Source: Candidatus Zhuqueibacterota bacterium (GTDB taxonomy: Bacteria > Zhuqueibacterota > Zhuqueibacteria > Residuimicrobiales > Krinioviventaceae). From it: DNA of 6,315 nt. A program made the translations under genes and the position numbers. Below the pieces are notes generated by a model. The model was not told the origin of the DNA and did no database searches. It was given only the letters and a program-made list of their open reading frames with translations. Location: NCBI GenBank assembly GCA_003854995.1, contig RQOI01000452.1, positions 1-6,315 on the forward strand. Reading direction: 5' to 3'. Positions 5,036 to 6,315 of the stretch are shown in pieces (positions within the stretch are counted from its first letter, which is position 1; each line of letters begins with the position of its first letter).

Positions 5036-6148
5036 ATGATAAAGAAAACAGCTCTTTTTCTTCTCGTGTCAGTGTGGCATGTGCATGCGGAACAACCGCA
5101 GATTGCTGCGGGCGTCACAACGTATCAGGATTTGTTCAATTCGACGATGCGCGCGGGCGTCGCGTGCTATCGTATCCCTTCCCTGATCACGGCGGTGAAC
5201 GGCGATCTCCTCGCGGTCATGGATGAGCGTGTGCCGTCTTGTCTCGATCTGCATCGCAATGATGATATCAATATTGTCATGCGTCGCAGCTGCGATGATG
5301 GCGTGACCTGGTCCGAGATGGTGAGCATCGTCAATTATCCCGTCGGCATGTCGGCGTCGGATGCTTCGATGATCGTGGACCGGATCGCTGGCACGATCTT
5401 TTTGTTCTATAATTTCATGGACCTGCGCAAAGAGCCGGGCGCCTACTATCTGCATGTCATCAAAAGTTCGGATAATGGCCTTTCCTGGAGTCAAGCCCAG
5501 GATATCACCTCGCAGATCACCCGGCCTGAATGGCGAAACGATTTTAAATTCATCACCTCGGGACGCGGCGTGCAGACCCGTTCAGGCCTGTTGTTGCACA
5601 CGCTGGTGAACCTGCAAAATGGTCTGCATCTGTTCGGCAGCTGCGATCTGGGCAACTCGTGGTTCCTGCTCGAGCCGCCCATCGAGCCGGCTGATGAATC
5701 GAAGGTGATGGAGCTGGCCGACGGCCGCTGGATGATAAACAGCCGGGTGAACGGCAGCGGCCTGCGCGCCGTGCATCTGTCGCCCGATGGCGGCAAGAAG
5801 TGGGCGTGCCGAGCGGAATCGACGCTCATCGATCCCGGCTGCAATGCCAGCCTCATTCGCTATACGGCGATAGCCGACGGCTTTGCGAAGAACCGGCTGC
5901 TTTTCTCCAACGCCAAAAGTGCAACGAATCGCGAGAACATGACCGTGCGCATCAGCTATGATGAAGGCGCGACGTGGAGCGCAGGCAAAACCATCTATGC
6001 CGGCGCATCCGCTTACTCGTCATTGACCGTGCTGCAGAACGGCGACATTGGGCTGCTGTTTGAGAAAGATGACTATAAGGAGAATGTCTTTGTGCGATTT
6101 TCCCTGGCGTGGCTGACCGATGGCGCGGACAAGCTGGAAATGCGCTGA
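5036..6148 (+). CDS. secreted exo-alpha-sialidase (neuraminidase, GH33-type)
   Basis: This 370-residue enzyme should cleave terminal sialic acid from glycans outside the cytoplasm. A signal peptide ends at about Ala18 (VHA before EQ). The YRIP motif (45-48) gives the first arginine of the sialic-acid carboxylate triad, Arg46. Arg237 (NSR) and Arg299 are the likely other two. Asp71, six residues after Arg65, fits the acid/base aspartate. Glu221 (ESKVMEL) and Tyr327 (SAYSSL) fit the Glu/Tyr nucleophile pair, and Glu343 follows. Five Asp boxes (S-x-D-x-G-x-x-W) start at residues 85, 144, 202, 249 and 307, as in a six-bladed propeller. Residue roles are assigned by motif alignment from memory to bacterial sialidases. 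There are no carbohydrate-binding modules and no sialic-acid catabolic genes nearby. Six cysteines remain in the mature protein. It is more GC-rich than its flanks (37 and 39 G/C in the 60-base blocks at 5341 and 5701), which may indicate transfer. Confidence 0.93.
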   Translation: MIKKTALFLLVSVWHVHAEQPQIAAGVTTYQDLFNSTMRAGVACYRIPSLITAVNGDLLAVMDERVPSCLDLHRNDDINIVMRRSCDDGVTWSEMVSIVNYPVGMSASDASMIVDRIAGTIFLFYNFMDLRKEPGAYYLHVIKSSDNGLSWSQAQDITSQITRPEWRNDFKFITSGRGVQTRSGLLLHTLVNLQNGLHLFGSCDLGNSWFLLEPPIEPADESKVMELADGRWMINSRVNGSGLRAVHLSPDGGKKWACRAESTLIDPGCNASLIRYTAIADGFAKNRLLFSNAKSATNRENMTVRISYDEGATWSAGKTIYAGASAYSSLTVLQNGDIGLLFEKDDYKENVFVRFSLAWLTDGADKLEMR

Positions 6149-6174
6149 CCGTTTTCTCATTGTGAGCGCTTTTA
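6142..6174 (+). terminator. weak terminator-like hairpin after the sialidase gene
   Basis: GCGCT (6142-6146, overlapping the stop codon) can pair with AGCGC (6165-6169), and the second arm runs into TTTT (6170-6173). An inner CTCA/TGAG pairing (6156-6159 with 6163-6166) competes with it. Both stems are short and the loop of the outer one is long, so termination here is only possible. Confidence 0.3.
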
Positions 6175-6184
6175 AAAGTAATTT

Positions 6185-6315
6185 ATGGCGAATAGTAAGA
6201 CAATAGATGAGGTCGTTAGAAACTGGCTTAAAACGCATCATCTTTCGTTGTTGATCAATTTGTGCTCAAATATTGATGCCTCTTTCCAACAACTTGATGA
6301 CGCAGATGCCTTGAC
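6185..6315 (+). CDS. unrecognised gene, 5' part only (runs off the window)
   Basis: An open frame starts at ATG 6185, directly after an in-frame TAA at 6179-6181, and stays open to the right edge for 43 codons. The protein begins MANSKTIDEVVRNWLKTHHL. It is soluble-looking, with an amphipathic helical N-terminus, and has no signal peptide or membrane segment. I do not recognise it. The only ribosome-site hint is AAAAG at 6174-6178. The block 6181-6240 has 22 G/C in 60 bases, well below the sialidase gene before it. With so little sequence it could be a genuine gene start or a chance opening. Confidence 0.45.
   Translation, partial: MANSKTIDEVVRNWLKTHHLSLLINLCSNIDASFQQLDDADAL

Overview
The window carries five genes, all on the + strand: four complete and one cut off by the right edge. 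A receptor/lipoprotein pair of the DUF4249 kind points to the Bacteroidota or a wider FCB-group relative (for example a Calditrichota/KSB1-like lineage). This is inference from gene families. Coding G+C by eye is about 50-55 %, which is higher than in many Bacteroidota.

Left part (1-3770). A short non-coding leader is followed by three tightly packed genes. They are a YciO-type member of the Sua5/YciO/YrdC family, a 747-residue TonB-dependent outer-membrane receptor with an N-terminal carboxypeptidase-regulatory-like domain, and a DUF4249-like lipoprotein. Both junctions are TTGA overlaps, in which the TTG start overlaps the TGA stop, so the three are probably co-transcribed and translationally coupled. 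The receptor and lipoprotein look like an outer-membrane uptake or surface complex of unknown substrate. The YciO gene is a housekeeping-type nucleotide-binding protein with no obvious link to them.

Middle (3771-4565). After a 90-base gap with its own Shine-Dalgarno comes a two-transmembrane protein. It resembles a small family often labelled 'cation/multidrug efflux pump' on weak grounds.

Intergenic block (4566-5035). These 470 bases contain a strong GC hairpin and then two imperfect inverted-repeat elements built from 7-base CRCAGAG/CGCAAAG-type units. An AT-rich leader with a possible promoter follows. I see no credible gene here.

Right part (5036-6315). A secreted sialidase (GH33-type, five Asp boxes, all expected catalytic residues recognisable) is noticeably more GC-rich than its flanks. 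It stands alone, with no sialic-acid transport or catabolism genes in view. The 5' end of an unrecognised AT-rich gene follows.

I do not see a convincing new multi-gene system. The points most worth a second look are the paired unit-structured inverted repeats, the cysteine-rich active-site region of the sialidase, and the repeated TTGA coupling in the receptor operon.
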